Positions 1 to 9,753 are shown, counted from the first letter of the stretch. The stretch is 64,000 bases of DNA from Bacillus cereus G9842 (GCF_000021305.1 NC_011772.1:1154001-1218000); one strand, 5' to 3'. A program made the numbers and translations. The notes: generated from the sequence alone by a model not told the origin.

Positions 1-65
1 TGAAGTTAGAAATTAAAACTGTATTTAGTACAGAATTTGTACTCTTTAAGGAGAGTGAGCTTTGT

Positions 66-461
66 ATGGTAACATTATATAGTTCTCCAAGCTGTACGTC
101 TTGTAGAAAGGCGAAATTATGGCTAGAGGAAAATCATATTCCCTATACAGAACGTAATATTTTCTCAGATCCATTAACAATTGAGGAAATTAAAGAGATT
201 TTACGTATGACAGAAAGCGGAACGGATGAGATTATTTCTACTCGTTCGAAAGTTTTCCAAGAATTGAATGTAAACTTAGAATCTTTACCACTTCAAGATT
301 TATATAAGATGATTCGTGACTATCCAGGGATTTTACGTCGTCCAATTATGATTGACGAGAAACGCCTTCAAGTTGGTTACAACGAAGACGAAATTCGCCG
401 TTTCTTACCACGTACAGTAAGAACGTTCCAATTACGTGAAGCACAACGTCTTGTAAATTAA
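66..461 (+). CDS. spx: Global redox-stress regulator Spx
   Basis: Spx is an ArsC-fold protein that binds the RNA polymerase alpha C-terminal domain and redirects transcription under disulfide stress. The 131-aa length equals B. subtilis Spx. The redox switch C10-x-x-C13 is present, as are G52 (alpha-CTD contact), R60 and the R91-R92 pair expected for the family. An AAGGAG ribosome-binding site lies about 13 nt before the ATG. The gene occupies the yjbD position, upstream of terC and mecA, and its proteolysis adaptor SpxH is encoded at 7569-8462. B. cereus-group genomes usually carry two Spx paralogues; this locus corresponds to the first. Identification is firm; the physiology is from family knowledge. 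Confidence 0.96.
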   Translation: MVTLYSSPSCTSCRKAKLWLEENHIPYTERNIFSDPLTIEEIKEILRMTESGTDEIISTRSKVFQELNVNLESLPLQDLYKMIRDYPGILRRPIMIDEKRLQVGYNEDEIRRFLPRTVRTFQLREAQRLVN

Positions 462-474
462 TTATAATAATATG

Positions 475-512
475 AAAACCTTCTACCTATTATATAGTAG
501 AAGGTTTTTTTT
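475..512. terminator. Bidirectional intrinsic terminator, spx / terC
   Basis: A 12-bp stem (AAAACCTTCTAC pairing with GTAGAAGGTTTT) is flanked by A and T runs. It lies between the convergent spx and terC genes, so it can serve both strands. Confidence 0.85.
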
Positions 513-1185
513 AATGTTTCACATTGCGTAATCGAACTTGTTGTACGATAAAGCCGATGCATAAAATAGTGAAAATGAACAAATAAGGAATGCTTGCAGT
601 GAAACTTGGGTTGTTATGAAAAAAGGTGGCAAGTCTGTCTTCATGTGTAACCATTTTTCCTGCAGTATAGGCAAGAATCGCTGCACCGCAATAAATGAGG
701 AATGGAAATCGTTCCATAAGTATTAAAATAAGTTTGCTGCCCCAAATAATAATAGGGATAGAAATGAGTAAGCCAATTATGACGAGTAAAAATCTCCCGT
801 GAGCTGCACCTGCAATGGCAATAACATTATCAAACCCCATAACGAGATCCGCGAAAACAATTGTCCGCACAGCTTGGAATAAAGTTGTTTTTCCTTGAAT
901 AGCAGAAAGATCGTTGTTATTATCAGTTAATAAATTGACTGCAATTAATGTAAGTAAAACCCCGCCAATCAGTTGTAGAAATGGAATGTCGAGTAAATAG
1001 ACAGCTAATATAGTAAGGGCAATTCTTAGTACGATTGCTAAAAGAGTACCAATCAAAATAGCTTTATTTCGTTTCGATTCAGGTAAATTTCGGCTAGCTA
1101 GTGCGATGACAATTGCATTGTCACCACCTAATACAACATCGATACCGACAATCATTAGTACGGATGTTAAAAACTCTAAGTCCAT
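511..1185 (-). CDS. TerC-family integral membrane protein (YjbE-like)
   Basis: A 224-aa, highly hydrophobic protein with about seven predicted membrane segments. Two related halves carry the TerC signature acidic motifs: GGDNAIVIAL near residue 20 and DLVMGFDNVIAIAG near residue 112. TerC proteins are linked to metal handling; B. subtilis paralogues YkoY and YceF export manganese, possibly to metalate secreted enzymes. The position between spx and mecA matches B. subtilis yjbE. A GGAGG site precedes the ATG. I see no yybP-ykoY manganese riboswitch upstream, so metal control is not evident. The substrate is unknown. Confidence 0.88.
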   Translation of the reverse strand: MDLEFLTSVLMIVGIDVVLGGDNAIVIALASRNLPESKRNKAILIGTLLAIVLRIALTILAVYLLDIPFLQLIGGVLLTLIAVNLLTDNNNDLSAIQGKTTLFQAVRTIVFADLVMGFDNVIAIAGAAHGRFLLVIIGLLISIPIIIWGSKLILILMERFPFLIYCGAAILAYTAGKMVTHEDRLATFFHNNPSFTASIPYLFIFTILCIGFIVQQVRLRNVKH

Positions 1186-1530
1186 TCGTCTGCCTCCATT
1201 TATGATGTTTTAATAAGCGAACTGTATGTATGTGATGAAGAAAGTTGTTGTTAAATAATCTCTTCCAATAGAAGTTTCACTTTATTAAAGTGTACGGGGG
1301 AATGTGGAAATGTATGTCCAAATTTTTTGTAAGTAAGAAATCGCTATAATAATATATTTATGTAGTTGATCGAGTAAAGATAGGCATATAACTATTTTTG
1401 TAAAATAAATCGATTTTATTTCCATTCTGGAGAATCTTATCATAAAATGAGAGTACAAGAATCTATTGATTTGTCATATGAGTGGGGAATCCCTTCATAA
1501 CAATTCTAAGCAGGAAGGGAGAGTTGTATT
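1186..1530. other. Intergenic region terC-mecA
   Basis: This AT-rich 345-bp gap lies between divergent terC and mecA and should contain both promoters. A TATAAT hexamer sits at 1345-1350 with only weak -35 candidates. I see no further gene, RNA structure or strong repeat. Confidence 0.4.
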
Positions 1531-2214
1531 TTGGATATTGAAAGAATTAATGATCATACGATGAAATTTTTTATTACGTACATTGATATAGAGGATAGAG
1601 GATTTAATCGTGAAGAAATTTGGTATGATCGCGAACGAAGTGAAGAGCTCTTTTGGGAGATGATGGACGAAGCTCGTGATCATGACGATTTCTTTATTGA
1701 TGGGCCGTTATGGATTCAAGTGCAAGCAGTCGATAAAGGGATTGAAGTACTTGTCACGAAAGCAGAGCTTTCAAAGGACGGACAAAAGCTGGAACTACCG
1801 ATAGGGGTAGACAAAATTATAGATATTCCTCTAGATGAAGGCATCGAATCATTATTCCAACAAGAGTTAGTCGAAGAGGTAGAAGAACAAACAGGAACAA
1901 ACTTTAATGAAGATGGTACGTTTGGCTTTTTAATTAAATTTAATGATTTTGAAGATGTCATTTCATTAAGTCATCGTCTTATCTTTGAAGATATAAAAGA
2001 TGAGCTGTATTCATTTGAGAACCGCTATTATGTATATGTGGAATTCGATGAAGTGCTACATGATGAAGAAGAAATCGATCGTATTTTAAGTATTATTTTA
2101 GAATATGGGGAAGAATCAACTTTAACAATTCATCGTGTAAGTGAGTATGGAAAACAAATTGTGAAAGAGCATGCGCTTGAAACGATTCGCAATAATTTTC
2201 CTGCTAAAACGTAG
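1531..2214 (+). CDS. mecA: Adaptor protein MecA
   Basis: MecA delivers substrates such as ComK to the ClpC-ClpP protease and helps assemble ClpC hexamers. The 227-aa product begins MDIERINDHTMKFFITY, the conserved MecA N-terminus that binds substrate. An acidic linker around residues 105-125 leads to the C-terminal ClpC-binding domain. The start is TTG, chosen because GGAAGGGAGAG lies about 8 nt upstream and no ATG fits. The gene is monocistronic, with its own terminator. It is not the methicillin-resistance gene of the same name. Confidence 0.95.
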   Translation: MDIERINDHTMKFFITYIDIEDRGFNREEIWYDRERSEELFWEMMDEARDHDDFFIDGPLWIQVQAVDKGIEVLVTKAELSKDGQKLELPIGVDKIIDIPLDEGIESLFQQELVEEVEEQTGTNFNEDGTFGFLIKFNDFEDVISLSHRLIFEDIKDELYSFENRYYVYVEFDEVLHDEEEIDRILSIILEYGEESTLTIHRVSEYGKQIVKEHALETIRNNFPAKT

Positions 2215-2246
2215 GCCGATTTCTGTAGTATGAAATCGGCTTTTTA
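2214..2246 (+). terminator. Terminator after mecA
   Basis: A GCCGATTTC / GAAATCGGC stem is followed by TTTTT directly behind the mecA stop codon. Confidence 0.85.
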
Positions 2247-2286
2247 TATGAAGAATAGGAAAGCTTTCTTAGTTAGGAGGTAAGAG

Positions 2287-3831
2287 ATGAAAAATACGTT
2301 AAAGCTGATTTTCTTTATCCTGCTATTGTTCGCATTATTTGTTTCGTTACGTATGTTTATTGATGTAGCATTTTATTCAGATGTGATTGGGATAAAAGAT
2401 GTTTCGATTTTAGGTATTATTAGTATTTTATTTACAGTATCTGCGTTTTTAATTGGTTGCGTTATTTTCTTAGAAAATCGCCATCCATCTAAAACACTTA
2501 CATGGTTAATTGTGTTAGGGATTTTTCCGGTATTTGGCTTCTTTGCTTATTTATTATTTGGACAAAATTTTCGGAGAAAAAGAATGTTTCAAAAGAAGGC
2601 GTTACTTGATGAACAGGCGTTTTTACAATATAAAGGGCATGAAGATTACGAAGAAAGAATTTTACGCAATCATAAGCATCAAGAGCTGTTATTTCGTTTA
2701 GCGGATCGCCTAGGCGCTTTAAATATTTCATTTCAAACTGAAACGAGGACATTAACAAATGGAGATGAAACGTTTCAGGCCATTTTAGATGGATTAAAAC
2801 GAGCAAAACATCACATTCATATGGAATATTACATTGTGCGTGATGATAAATTAGGAACAGAAATTAAAGATATTTTAATACAAAAATCAAAAGAAGGCGT
2901 TGTTGTTCGTTTTTTATATGATGCGGTTGGAAGTTTTAAGTTATCAAAATCGTATATTGAAGAATTAAACGATGCAGGTGTTGAAATGATTCCGTTTTTT
3001 CCTGTGCGCTTTCCGATTTTAAACGATAAGATTAATTATCGAAATCATAGGAAAATTGTTGTGATTGATGGGAACGAAGGGTTTGTAGGCGGATTAAATA
3101 TCGGTGATGAGTATTTAGGGAAAAGTAAATATTTTGGCTTTTGGCGAGACACGCATTTGTATTTACGTGGTGAAGCGGTTCAAAGTTTACAGCTTATTTT
3201 CCTTCAAGATTGGTTTTATATGACTGGAGAGGCTGTGCTAGCTCCTGAATATTTACAAGCAAAAGCAGTTGAGGGTGATCATTGGGGAGGCGTGCAGCTC
3301 GTTGCAGGCGGCCCTGATAATAAGTGGGAAACGATTAAGCATTTATATTTCGCAATGATCGCTTCTGCTCGGAAATCTATTTGGATTGCAACGCCGTATT
3401 TCATTCCGGATGATGATATTTTATCCGCATTAAAGGTAGCTGCGCTTGCTGGTATTGATGTTCGTTTGTTAATGCCGAGTAAGCCTGATAAGCGTACTGT
3501 CTTTTACGCATCGAGATCGTACTTCCCAGAGCTTTTAGATGCAGGGGTAAAGATATATGAGTATGAAAAAGGTTTTCTCCATAGTAAAGTTGTCATTGTC
3601 GATTCTGATTTAGCTTCAATTGGGACAGCTAATATGGATATGAGAAGTTTTCATTTGAATTTTGAAGTAAATGCCTTTTTATATGATACAGATAGCATTA
3701 AAAGACTTGTTCAAGACTTTAAAGATGATTTAGAAGAATCAAGTGAAATTCATGTCGATCATTTTCATAAAAGGCGTCTTCATAGACGAATTGTTGAATC
3801 AACGTACCGGTTATTATCCCCTTTATTATAA
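2287..3831 (+). CDS. cls: Cardiolipin synthase
   Basis: A phospholipase D-superfamily enzyme that condenses two phosphatidylglycerols into cardiolipin at the membrane. The 514-aa protein has two N-terminal membrane helices (about residues 5-25 and 40-65) and two HKD motifs: HRKIVVID near residue 253 and HSKVVIVD near residue 432, each followed by the usual G-x-N segment (GGLNIGDEY, GTANMDMRS). The domain order and length are typical of bacterial Cls. A TAGGAGGT site lies just before the ATG. B. cereus-group genomes hold several cls paralogues, so essentiality cannot be judged from this copy. Confidence 0.95.
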   Translation: MKNTLKLIFFILLLFALFVSLRMFIDVAFYSDVIGIKDVSILGIISILFTVSAFLIGCVIFLENRHPSKTLTWLIVLGIFPVFGFFAYLLFGQNFRRKRMFQKKALLDEQAFLQYKGHEDYEERILRNHKHQELLFRLADRLGALNISFQTETRTLTNGDETFQAILDGLKRAKHHIHMEYYIVRDDKLGTEIKDILIQKSKEGVVVRFLYDAVGSFKLSKSYIEELNDAGVEMIPFFPVRFPILNDKINYRNHRKIVVIDGNEGFVGGLNIGDEYLGKSKYFGFWRDTHLYLRGEAVQSLQLIFLQDWFYMTGEAVLAPEYLQAKAVEGDHWGGVQLVAGGPDNKWETIKHLYFAMIASARKSIWIATPYFIPDDDILSALKVAALAGIDVRLLMPSKPDKRTVFYASRSYFPELLDAGVKIYEYEKGFLHSKVVIVDSDLASIGTANMDMRSFHLNFEVNAFLYDTDSIKRLVQDFKDDLEESSEIHVDHFHKRRLHRRIVESTYRLLSPLL

Positions 3832-3867
3832 AAAGAGATGTCCGAAATTGGGACATCTCTTTTTTTA
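3831..3867 (+). terminator. Terminator after cls
   Basis: An AAAGAGATGTCC / GGACATCTCTTT hairpin is followed by a T run. Confidence 0.88.
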
Positions 3868-3911
3868 AAGGAATTTGTAATAAATTGTAGAATGTAAAGA
3901 GCTGAAAGGAT

Positions 3912-5156
3912 GTGATTACGATATTTATAGCTAAAAGAGAAAACGGAGAAAAAATTCATTTACTCTACAATTGTAATGAAGAGCTTTTGCGCCGTATGCG
4001 TCAACAGGAACGATTCTTTTGTGTAGCTTGTGGAAAGGAAGTACAAATGAAATTAGGGAAACAAAAAAGTTGGCATTTTGCTCATAAAAAAGTGGATTCA
4101 TGTCTTGCCTTTTATGAAGCGGAATCTATGTATCATAGGCACGGTAAAGAATTGTTATATAGATGGTTCGAACGTCAAAACTTTCATGTAGATATAGAGC
4201 ATTATCTGCCCCAGATTCAGCAACGACCAGATATTTTTATAGAGAGAGCAGGGAGAAAAATTGCGATTGAATACCAATGCGCAAATCTTTCTATAGAGCA
4301 GCTGTACAAACGAACCTATTCGTATTGGCGAGCGGGTATACAGGTCATTTGGATCATTGGTGGAAATCAATTGAAAAAGCAATCTGCATATTGGATGAAA
4401 TTTTCCTCACTTATGGCTTTCTCCTTACAATCTTATCCTCAACCATTTCTTATTTTCTTCTGTTCCAAACAAAAAGCATTTATGAAATGCGCGTTTCTCA
4501 CTTCTTTTTCTACAAGCGTCTCTTTCTCACATACTATATATTTACCAACTGAAACTACTACTTTTGAACTACTCTTTTCCCCTGTTCCTTTCCAAAAAGA
4601 AATATTAGACCGAGAATGGAAGCAACGAAAGGACTATTTTCGAAAAAATGCTTTGCCTATTTGGAATTATAATTATAAGTCACTATTACGCCTCTTATAT
4701 CAATTTAAATGTACCCCAGCGAGCTTTCCTTCTGAAATTGGTGTTCCACTTCCTTCTGGATTTGCTTTTCAAACAAACCCATTTATATGGCAAGCTTTTC
4801 TATATATGAAGTGTATAGGGGAGCTTGCAGTAGGAGAGTGTATTACTCTTCAATATGTGTGTAGTTATGTAAAAAAGTATACGAAAAGGCGTATGCTCCC
4901 GTACTTTTCAAAGCATATATGGAAAGTAGCAGTTACTGAATATATGACATTCTTATGTTATACAGGTGTATTACGTAAAGTGGAGACTTATAAGTACCGG
5001 AAAATAAGGGGGATCGTTATGTTAAAAACAGAGGAGGAGGTTATGAAATATGATGAAACTTGTTTAGCGTATGCCTTATCTTTATTTGAGGCAAAGTACA
5101 ACATGAGAGAAGGAAAAGGGGATATAATAAAGACTGATTGTGAAGGAATTACATAA
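3912..5156 (+). CDS. coiA: CoiA-like competence nuclease
   Basis: A 414-aa protein placed between cls and pepF, as B. subtilis yjbF (coiA) is next to pepF. The N-terminal part (about residues 35-60) has a zinc-finger-like C-x2-C followed by WHFAH. A PD-(D/E)XK-type nuclease core follows at about residues 95-145, with RPDIFIE, IAIEYQ and a conserved R-Y-W stretch. Family members act during competence and DNA processing. The C-terminal half is poorly conserved to my eye. The start codon is uncertain: the GTG used here lies only 1-2 nt after GAAAGGA, so initiation at the following ATT or a downstream codon is possible. Confidence 0.85.
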   Translation: MITIFIAKRENGEKIHLLYNCNEELLRRMRQQERFFCVACGKEVQMKLGKQKSWHFAHKKVDSCLAFYEAESMYHRHGKELLYRWFERQNFHVDIEHYLPQIQQRPDIFIERAGRKIAIEYQCANLSIEQLYKRTYSYWRAGIQVIWIIGGNQLKKQSAYWMKFSSLMAFSLQSYPQPFLIFFCSKQKAFMKCAFLTSFSTSVSFSHTIYLPTETTTFELLFSPVPFQKEILDREWKQRKDYFRKNALPIWNYNYKSLLRLLYQFKCTPASFPSEIGVPLPSGFAFQTNPFIWQAFLYMKCIGELAVGECITLQYVCSYVKKYTKRRMLPYFSKHIWKVAVTEYMTFLCYTGVLRKVETYKYRKIRGIVMLKTEEEVMKYDETCLAYALSLFEAKYNMREGKGDIIKTDCEGIT

Positions 5157-5207
5157 GAAAAAAACGAATTGTACTTAAGTAGAGATAATTAAAGGAGGGC
5201 TTAAAGA

Positions 5208-7034
5208 ATGTCTGAACAAAACAAAGCGAAAACATTACCAGATCGCAATGAGATTGAAGAAGCAAGTACGTGGCGATTAGAAGATATTTTCCAAACAGAT
5301 GCAGAATGGGAAAAAGAATTCCAAGCTATTAAAGAGCTATTACCGAAGTTAACTGAATTTAAAGGGAAACTTGGTGACTCTGCGGACAATTTGCTTGAGG
5401 CATTGCAATATGAAGACGAAATTTCAATGCGATTAGGTAAGCTATATACATATGCTCATATGCGTTACGATCAAGATACAACAAACTCTGTATATCAAGC
5501 ATTAAATGATCGCGCAACAAATTTATATTCACAAGTATCTAGTAGCACAGCGTATATTGTACCTGAAATTTTGTCGGTTTCAGAAGATACACTGCAAACA
5601 TTCTTGAAGGAAAATAGAGATTTAAGTGTATATGAACATGCATTAGAAGAAATTACACGTCAACGCCCGCACGTATTATCAGAAGCTGAGGAGGCTTTAT
5701 TAGCGGAAGCATCTGAAGTAATGAGTTCATCAAGCAATACATTTGGTATGTTGAATAACGCGGATTTAAAATTCCCATCTATTAAAGGTGAAGACGGAGA
5801 AGAAATAGAAATTACACATGGTCGTTACATTCAGTTTTTAGAAAGTGATGATGGCCGTGTTCGCGAAGATGCATTTAAAGCTGTATATGAAACGTACGGG
5901 AAATTTAAAAATACATTCGCAAGTACGTTAAGCGGAGCAGTAAAACGTAATAATTTCAATGCGCGTGTTCGTAAATATGATTCTGCTCGCCAAGCTGCAC
6001 TAAGCAATAATAATATTCCGGAAGCAGTATATGATCAACTTGTTGAAACGGTAAATGACAACTTACATTTATTACACCGTTACATCGATATTCGTAAGCG
6101 TGCATTAGGACTTGATGAGCTTCACATGTATGATTTATATACACCACTTGTACCAGAAGTGAAAATGAATGTGAAATACGAAGAAGCGCAAGACCTTTTA
6201 TTAAAATCTTTAAACGTACTTGGTGATGAATATGTTGATATTTTGAAAGAAGCATATGAAAATCGCTGGGTAGATGTGTATGAGAATAAAGGAAAACGAA
6301 GCGGGGCATATTCATCTGGTGCATATGGAACAAATCCGTATATTTTAATGAACTGGCATGATAATGTAAATAATTTATTTACACTTGCTCATGAATTTGG
6401 TCATTCGGTGCATAGTTACTATACAAGAAAAACACAACCGCACGTATATGGTGATTATTCCATCTTCGTAGCAGAAGTGGCATCAACTTGTAATGAAGCG
6501 CTTCTAAATGATTATTTATTAAAAACGACAGAAGATAAGAAAGAGCGTCTATATTTATTAAATCATTATTTAGAAGGGTTCCGTGGTACTGTATTCCGTC
6601 AAACGATGTTTGCAGAGTTTGAACATATTATTCATAAGAAAGTACAAGAAGGACATGCTGTTACGCCAGACATGCTAACGGAAATCTACTACGATTTAAA
6701 TAAGAAATATTTCGGTGACGCTTTAGTAATCGACGAAGAGATTGGTTTAGAATGGTCTCGTATTCCGCACTTCTACTACAACTATTACGTATATCAATAC
6801 GCAACAGGATTTAGTGCAGCGACAGCTCTATCTAAACAGATTTTAGAAGAAGGACAACCAGCAGTAGAACGTTATATTAACGAATTCTTAAAAGCAGGAA
6901 GCTCTGATTATCCAATTGAAGTGCTGAAAAAAGCAGGAGTAGATATGGCATCTCCTGAACCAGTAAAAGAGGCACTACAAGTATTTGAAGAGAAATTAAA
7001 TGAATTAGAAGCATTATTATTTGAAGAAAAGTAA
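5208..7034 (+). CDS. pepF: Oligoendopeptidase F (M3B)
   Basis: A cytosolic zinc oligopeptidase of family M3B. The 608-aa length is typical. The catalytic motif LAHEFGHSVH (HExxH) lies near residue 394, with a conserved downstream glutamate region (AEVASTCNEALL). The N-terminal PepF domain covers roughly residues 110-180. GGAGGG lies 8-9 nt before the ATG. B. subtilis PepF overproduction interferes with sporulation peptide signalling, but nothing here shows that role. It is a single gene with a strong terminator. Confidence 0.96.
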   Translation: MSEQNKAKTLPDRNEIEEASTWRLEDIFQTDAEWEKEFQAIKELLPKLTEFKGKLGDSADNLLEALQYEDEISMRLGKLYTYAHMRYDQDTTNSVYQALNDRATNLYSQVSSSTAYIVPEILSVSEDTLQTFLKENRDLSVYEHALEEITRQRPHVLSEAEEALLAEASEVMSSSSNTFGMLNNADLKFPSIKGEDGEEIEITHGRYIQFLESDDGRVREDAFKAVYETYGKFKNTFASTLSGAVKRNNFNARVRKYDSARQAALSNNNIPEAVYDQLVETVNDNLHLLHRYIDIRKRALGLDELHMYDLYTPLVPEVKMNVKYEEAQDLLLKSLNVLGDEYVDILKEAYENRWVDVYENKGKRSGAYSSGAYGTNPYILMNWHDNVNNLFTLAHEFGHSVHSYYTRKTQPHVYGDYSIFVAEVASTCNEALLNDYLLKTTEDKKERLYLLNHYLEGFRGTVFRQTMFAEFEHIIHKKVQEGHAVTPDMLTEIYYDLNKKYFGDALVIDEEIGLEWSRIPHFYYNYYVYQYATGFSAATALSKQILEEGQPAVERYINEFLKAGSSDYPIEVLKKAGVDMASPEPVKEALQVFEEKLNELEALLFEEK

Positions 7035-7036
7035 TG

Positions 7037-7070
7037 AAAAAAGACGAGAGATTGTATCCTCGTCTTTTTT
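7037..7070 (+). terminator. Terminator after pepF
   Basis: An AAAAGACGAG / CTCGTCTTTT stem followed by T residues. Confidence 0.85.
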
Positions 7071-7165
7071 GTTGAATAAATTCAATGTCGATATTTGTCG
7101 AAAAAATAAGGTGAATTTCTTTGTTTTTCTAACTGAAAGGATAGTTTTACAGCTGATTTTTGAAA

Positions 7166-7339
7166 TTAAAACCCTTTGAATCTTTTTTTATGATTGAAAT
7201 AAGAGAGAGTGATAACGATGATTCCAAATAAAAGAGGTAAGGCAATAATTTTAGGAAAAGCTTGTAGTAGAGAGAGGATGTACAAGAAAAAAGAAACGAT
7301 GACAGCTAGAAAGAGAAGAGCAATATAAGATTTTTTCAT
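7166..7339 (-). CDS. Small membrane protein, 57 aa, unknown
   Basis: A short open frame read on the minus strand encodes a 57-residue protein starting MKKSYIALLF. It has two hydrophobic segments, about residues 4-25 and 31-48, and a basic C-terminal tail (NHKKRFKGF). A strong AGGGGGG ribosome-binding site lies about 6 nt before the ATG, which is the main reason to call it a gene. It lies downstream of convergent pepF and upstream of nothing cotranscribed. No family is recognised. It could be a short membrane peptide; no toxin-antitoxin partner is evident. Confidence 0.65.
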   Translation of the reverse strand: MKKSYIALLFLAVIVSFFLYILSLLQAFPKIIALPLLFGIIVITLSYFNHKKRFKGF

Positions 7340-7551
7340 AAATAACCCCCCTAAATGACCTTTTTTATAGCTTATTCAAAAATGAAAACGTTTAGAATGT
7401 GACAAAAGTGTGAATTTCGACAAAAGGGGTTGTCATCTGGCGTCGAATCTTGTAATATAATAAGCGTGAACGAATTCACATACAAACATATACCCCTTTG
7501 TTTGAACGTGAAAATTTCTCCCATCCCCTTTAATATTTTTATAAGCCGTAA
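7340..7551. other. Intergenic, upstream of the 57-aa ORF
   Basis: This region must contain the promoter of the small minus-strand ORF and read-out from the spxH terminator. Minor frames exist on both strands but lack convincing start sites. Nothing else is supported. Confidence 0.35.
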
Positions 7552-7588
7552 AGAAAAAGACCTGGTGTTTACACCAGGTCTTTTTCTT
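7552..7588 (-). terminator. Terminator of spxH operon
   Basis: A 14-bp perfect stem (AAAAAGACCTGGTG with its complement) with A/T runs on both sides. The stem overlaps the end of spxH. Confidence 0.88.
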
Positions 7589-8462
7589 TTGCTATCCATT
7601 TCCAATAACGTTCGCATTTTACTTCAATCATTTGTACTTTTCGTTTCAGTTGTAATTTTTTAAGTTCGCGCTCAATTTCTTGCTGCGGACAGTCATAAAT
7701 AAATGCTACTTCTTTTGAAGATATAAATTGTGTTGCTTCTAGTAATGCTTCTAAAGGTGGTAATGGTTCTGGCTCAATTTCACATTTTACAAGTTCTTTC
7801 AATAATTGTACGTATACATCGTAGGAATAATTTCCAGCGATTTTAATACCTTCTTCATCTGAGTTCGCATGAAAAAAGACGAGGGAGGGTATTTCTGTAA
7901 TATGCATTTCATTCGTGAATTTCAAGTCACATTGGAAAGCTTTTTTTGCACTAGCAGAATGTAGATCTTTTTTAAATTCTTCTACATCAATATTGCTATC
8001 TTTCGCACATGCAAGTAATAGTTCGCAGTCAGGGGTTGATACATTTTCAAGGAAAATGTATTCTTGGAGTTTTCGCAAAAACTTCGAACCTGCTTTTCGG
8101 CCCTGTAACTCCGCTGCCTTAATCGCCATCGAAACTAAATATGGTGTTGACGATGCTTCTTGCATATGTACCTTTCCATCACATGAAAAACCTTGTAAAC
8201 TTGTTGTCTTTTCCCACACAAATCGAATATTAGCAGGTTTATTCCATTTGTGTGAGGAAGCGTTCGTTCCATCCACTTTTCCTGTTACGATATGACGAAT
8301 AGAGAAGTATTTCCCGTATTCAAGCCATAGTTTAATAATAAAAGGCTCAATTTCCCAGCAATCTTTACAAAGTGGATCAATAAATAAATATGCTTCTACA
8401 GACTTATGCTCGCATGCGGAAGGAGATGGCATATTTATATGCTTTGCTTCCTGCTTATCCAT
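7569..8462 (-). CDS. spxH: ClpXP adaptor SpxH (YjbH)
   Basis: SpxH is a thioredoxin-fold adaptor that binds Spx and hands it to ClpXP, keeping Spx low in unstressed cells. The 297-aa product has the DsbA-like signature [14 protein letters not shown] (C-x2-C near residues 32-35) and a His/Cys-containing N-terminus that may bind zinc, as reported for B. subtilis. It forms a two-gene unit with the upstream truncated globin: its ATG overlaps the globin stop by one base. Its target Spx is encoded at the start of this window. Confidence 0.93.
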   Translation of the reverse strand: MDKQEAKHINMPSPSACEHKSVEAYLFIDPLCKDCWEIEPFIIKLWLEYGKYFSIRHIVTGKVDGTNASSHKWNKPANIRFVWEKTTSLQGFSCDGKVHMQEASSTPYLVSMAIKAAELQGRKAGSKFLRKLQEYIFLENVSTPDCELLLACAKDSNIDVEEFKKDLHSASAKKAFQCDLKFTNEMHITEIPSLVFFHANSDEEGIKIAGNYSYDVYVQLLKELVKCEIEPEPLPPLEALLEATQFISSKEVAFIYDCPQQEIERELKKLQLKRKVQMIEVKCERYWKWIAKEKDLV

Positions 8463-8860
8463 TACACTTCACCTGTTTCGTTTGGAGTATTAACCATATG
8501 CTGAGCGGTTAATGCTAAACGTTCAAAAACAAACTCTCTTATATGACCATGCACTCCAGTATCATCCATTGCTTGCTCCATACATGATAGCCAAGCCTCT
8601 GCTCGTTTTGGAGTAATCTCAAACGGAAGATGGCGTGCTCTTAACATAGGATGACCATGTTCTTCAGTGTACAAATTAGGACCACCTAAATATTGTGTTA
8701 AAAATTGCTTCTGCTTCCTAGCGGTTTCTGTTAAATCTTCCGGGAAGATGGGAGATAAGTCAGGGTGTTTACTGACATAGGAATAAAATGTATCTACTAA
8801 TATTGCAATGCATTGTTCACCGCCAATTGCTTCAAATGGTGTCATCGGTTGCTTGCTCAT
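8462..8860 (-). CDS. yjbI: Truncated hemoglobin (YjbI)
   Basis: A group II truncated globin of 132 aa starting [15 protein letters not shown]. It shows the trHb B/E helix pattern, including [22 protein letters not shown], with the proximal histidine region in [11 protein letters not shown]. Family members bind O2 or NO; in B. subtilis YjbI has been linked to peroxide protection and to YjbH. It is the first gene of the yjbI-spxH operon. An AAGGAGT site precedes the ATG. Confidence 0.93.
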   Translation of the reverse strand: MSKQPMTPFEAIGGEQCIAILVDTFYSYVSKHPDLSPIFPEDLTETARKQKQFLTQYLGGPNLYTEEHGHPMLRARHLPFEITPKRAEAWLSCMEQAMDDTGVHGHIREFVFERLALTAQHMVNTPNETGEV

Positions 8861-9028
8861 CCTTTATAAACTCCTTTTTCCATGAAATGTATATCTATTG
8901 TAGCAATGGAATGTTCGAGAGGGCAAATAAACAGCCTTCTCAAACATTCTTTGCTTATTCTACGGATGTAAATTTTTTTAGTGAGGTATATCCACTAGCG
9001 AAACATATTCACTAGTGGAATTTTCACT

Positions 9029-9607
9029 TTAGCGTGCTTTGTTTTGTTTGGCAAGGAAAAAGCGTTTTACTTTGTTATTTGTATGACGAACAGGTATGTT
9101 ATGTTGCGTTAATAAATGAATAAATGCAGCTTTTCCTGTTTCTTCATCTTGCACTTCAAATTCAATTTCATAATCATCGTGATTGTAATAGAAACTATGA
9201 TCAAAGACAAGCGTTCCGCCTTTAAATAATGCTTCGGCTCTTTCAGTTGTTAAACTACCCATATAAGTTAAAGTGGAAACAGGAATTTGTAATTTGTGTA
9301 GTTGATCCATTACAGCCCCTGGAATGATTACGTTTGTTTCCATCATCATTCTTGCTGCGTCTTCTGTTACGACTTGATGCGTTTCTAACAAGCCGACTTC
9401 TGCAGGTTGTTTCAATGTTAATGTATAAATTTCTCCTTTATGACGAATACGAAGTGCAGAGCCGGCTTCTTTTAACGAGAAGCCCGGTGTTTCAAAGTAG
9501 TGATTCACCTGTTTCGTAAATGCTTCAATAGAGAATGATTTACATAATGTATCGAATTCTTCTTCTGTAACAATATTTTTAAATTCAATTTCAATTTCTT
9601 GTGTCAT
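9029..9607 (-). CDS. yjbK: CYTH-domain protein YjbK
   Basis: CYTH (triphosphate tunnel metalloenzyme) domain protein of 192 aa. The N-terminal E-x-E-x-K signature is read as IEIEFK, followed by alternating charged strands such as LRIRHKGEIYTLTLKQP that line the tunnel. The frame is open upstream, but this start was chosen because AAAAGGAG precedes it and the protein then begins MTQEIEIEFK, matching the B. subtilis size of about 190 aa. The substrate, an inorganic or organic triphosphate, is not known. It is divergent from yjbL. Confidence 0.9.
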   Translation of the reverse strand: MTQEIEIEFKNIVTEEEFDTLCKSFSIEAFTKQVNHYFETPGFSLKEAGSALRIRHKGEIYTLTLKQPAEVGLLETHQVVTEDAARMMMETNVIIPGAVMDQLHKLQIPVSTLTYMGSLTTERAEALFKGGTLVFDHSFYYNHDDYEIEFEVQDEETGKAAFIHLLTQHNIPVRHTNNKVKRFFLAKQNKAR

Positions 9608-9753
9608 TGTATGCGCGCTCCTTTTAAAAAATAATTCTTTACACATTATCGCTTTTTCATAAATTTGGTTCAATGTTTTATTTGTTTGCGTCCATGTTAT
9701 GATACAATAATACTGTTAAGTAAGACAGGAAGTTGAGATGGAGGAGTTAGAGC

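Noticed and set aside
1495..1961. Minus-strand frames opposite mecA
   Set aside because: Shadows of the real gene; no start signals.
5201..5389. Minus-strand 62-aa frame opposite the pepF start
   Set aside because: Shadow of pepF with no site or similarity.
8988..9019. TATCCACTAG / CTAGTGGA hairpin after yjbK
   Set aside because: Weak stem with a long loop and no T tract, so not called a terminator.
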